NCBI GenBank assembly: GCA_003224635.1 | Contig: QHZK01000187.1 | Span: 1-6,782, forward strand | Direction: 5' to 3' | Length of the DNA: 6,782 nt | Source: Acidobacteriota bacterium | Lineage (GTDB): Bacteria > Acidobacteriota > Terriglobia > UBA7540 | Shown here: positions 6,555-6,782 of the stretch, one piece after another | How positions within the stretch are numbered: the first letter of the stretch is position 1 | How the letters are laid out: each line of letters begins with the position of its first letter | Position numbers and translations under genes: made by a program | Notes under the pieces: generated by a model | What the model saw: only the letters and a program-made list of their open reading frames with translations | Database searches by the model: none | Told to the model about the DNA's origin: nothing

Positions 6555-6782
6555 TCGATCAAAGTCAGTACCACCCCCTCCACGTGGCTAGCCCTGGTCG
6601 TGTTGAGCGCGTTGAGCTGGGGCCTGGCGATGGTCCTTTGGATGTTCCTGCTGAAGCGGCTGGATGTAAGCCAGGCGTCGATTTCAATCTATCTCTTGCC
6701 ATTTTTGGGCGTTCTGATTTCTGCGGTCACGCTGAAGGAGAAAGTAACGACGACCATGGCAGTCGGCGGCTTGGTGACTATG
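6555..6782 (+). CDS. EamA/DMT-family transporter, C-terminal half only (5' part missing, 3' runs off the window)
   Basis: This 76-codon open frame follows an in-frame TGA at 6552-6554 and continues to the last base. It reads like the second EamA repeat of a drug/metabolite transporter, an inner-membrane exporter or permease of about 300 residues and 10 helices. TWLALVVLSALSWGLAMVLW is a membrane helix, MFLLKRLDVSQAS the connecting segment, and ISIYLLPFLGVLISAVTL the next helix with the family's conserved Pro. KEK follows at the usual acidic position, and AVGGLVTM begins a further helix. The first EamA repeat, about 450-500 nt of coding sequence, is absent: upstream there is only the GxGYxYP leader, and no other frame supplies it. 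There is no ATG before the first helix; GTG 6600 and ATG 6630 lie inside it. It is therefore either a 5'-truncated pseudogene or an assembly junction, less likely a single-repeat transporter. Confidence 0.65.

Noticed and set aside
6551..6782. A second plus-strand frame open from ATG 6551 to the window end
   Set aside because: Its product is Gly-, Asp- and Pro-rich with no motif, while the frame starting at 6555 gives typical EamA helices over the same bases.

Overview
The window reads as accessory DNA of a moderately GC-rich Gram-negative soil or freshwater bacterium, most likely Acidobacteriota or the Planctomycetes-Verrucomicrobia group. The reason is its gene content: a planctomycete-type cytochrome (PSCyt1-PSCyt2/DUF1549-PSD1/DUF1553) followed by a DUF1501 protein, plus a GxGYxYP putative glycoside hydrolase. 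These families are heavily expanded in those phyla. The phylum is an inference; no rRNA or housekeeping marker is present.

Layout: 1-119 holds a good sigma70-like promoter (TTGTTC, 17 nt, TATAAT) and the leader of the first gene. 120-3029 (+) is the large secreted cytochrome-type PSD1 protein. 3051-4490 (+) is its DUF1501 partner, 21 nt downstream with its own Shine-Dalgarno, so the two form an operon. 4491-4694 is a convergent intergenic region with one modest hairpin and a doubtful small ORF. 4695-6413 (-) is the Tat-exported GxGYxYP protein. 6414-6554 is a leader/spacer with a possible eroded repeat. From 6555 to the window end (+) lies the C-terminal half of an EamA/DMT transporter whose N-terminal half is absent.

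How the parts may work together: all three complete proteins carry export signals. The cytochrome has a Sec-type signal, as needed for periplasmic haem attachment, and the other two have twin-arginine signals. PSD1/DUF1501 pairs are generally suspected to act in extracytoplasmic turnover of complex, often sulfated, polysaccharides, and GxGYxYP proteins are putative glycoside hydrolases. A periplasmic or surface glycan-processing role is therefore plausible, but the biochemistry is not established and nothing here proves a shared substrate.

Most notable for follow-up: the promoter that moves the first gene's start; tandem hairpins in a non-conserved linker near the 3' end of that gene; the altered GxGYxYP signature (GVGYIHE); and the truncated EamA gene, which marks a rearrangement or assembly junction at about 6550. 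I found no CRISPR array, RNA gene, complete mobile element, toxin-antitoxin or defence system.
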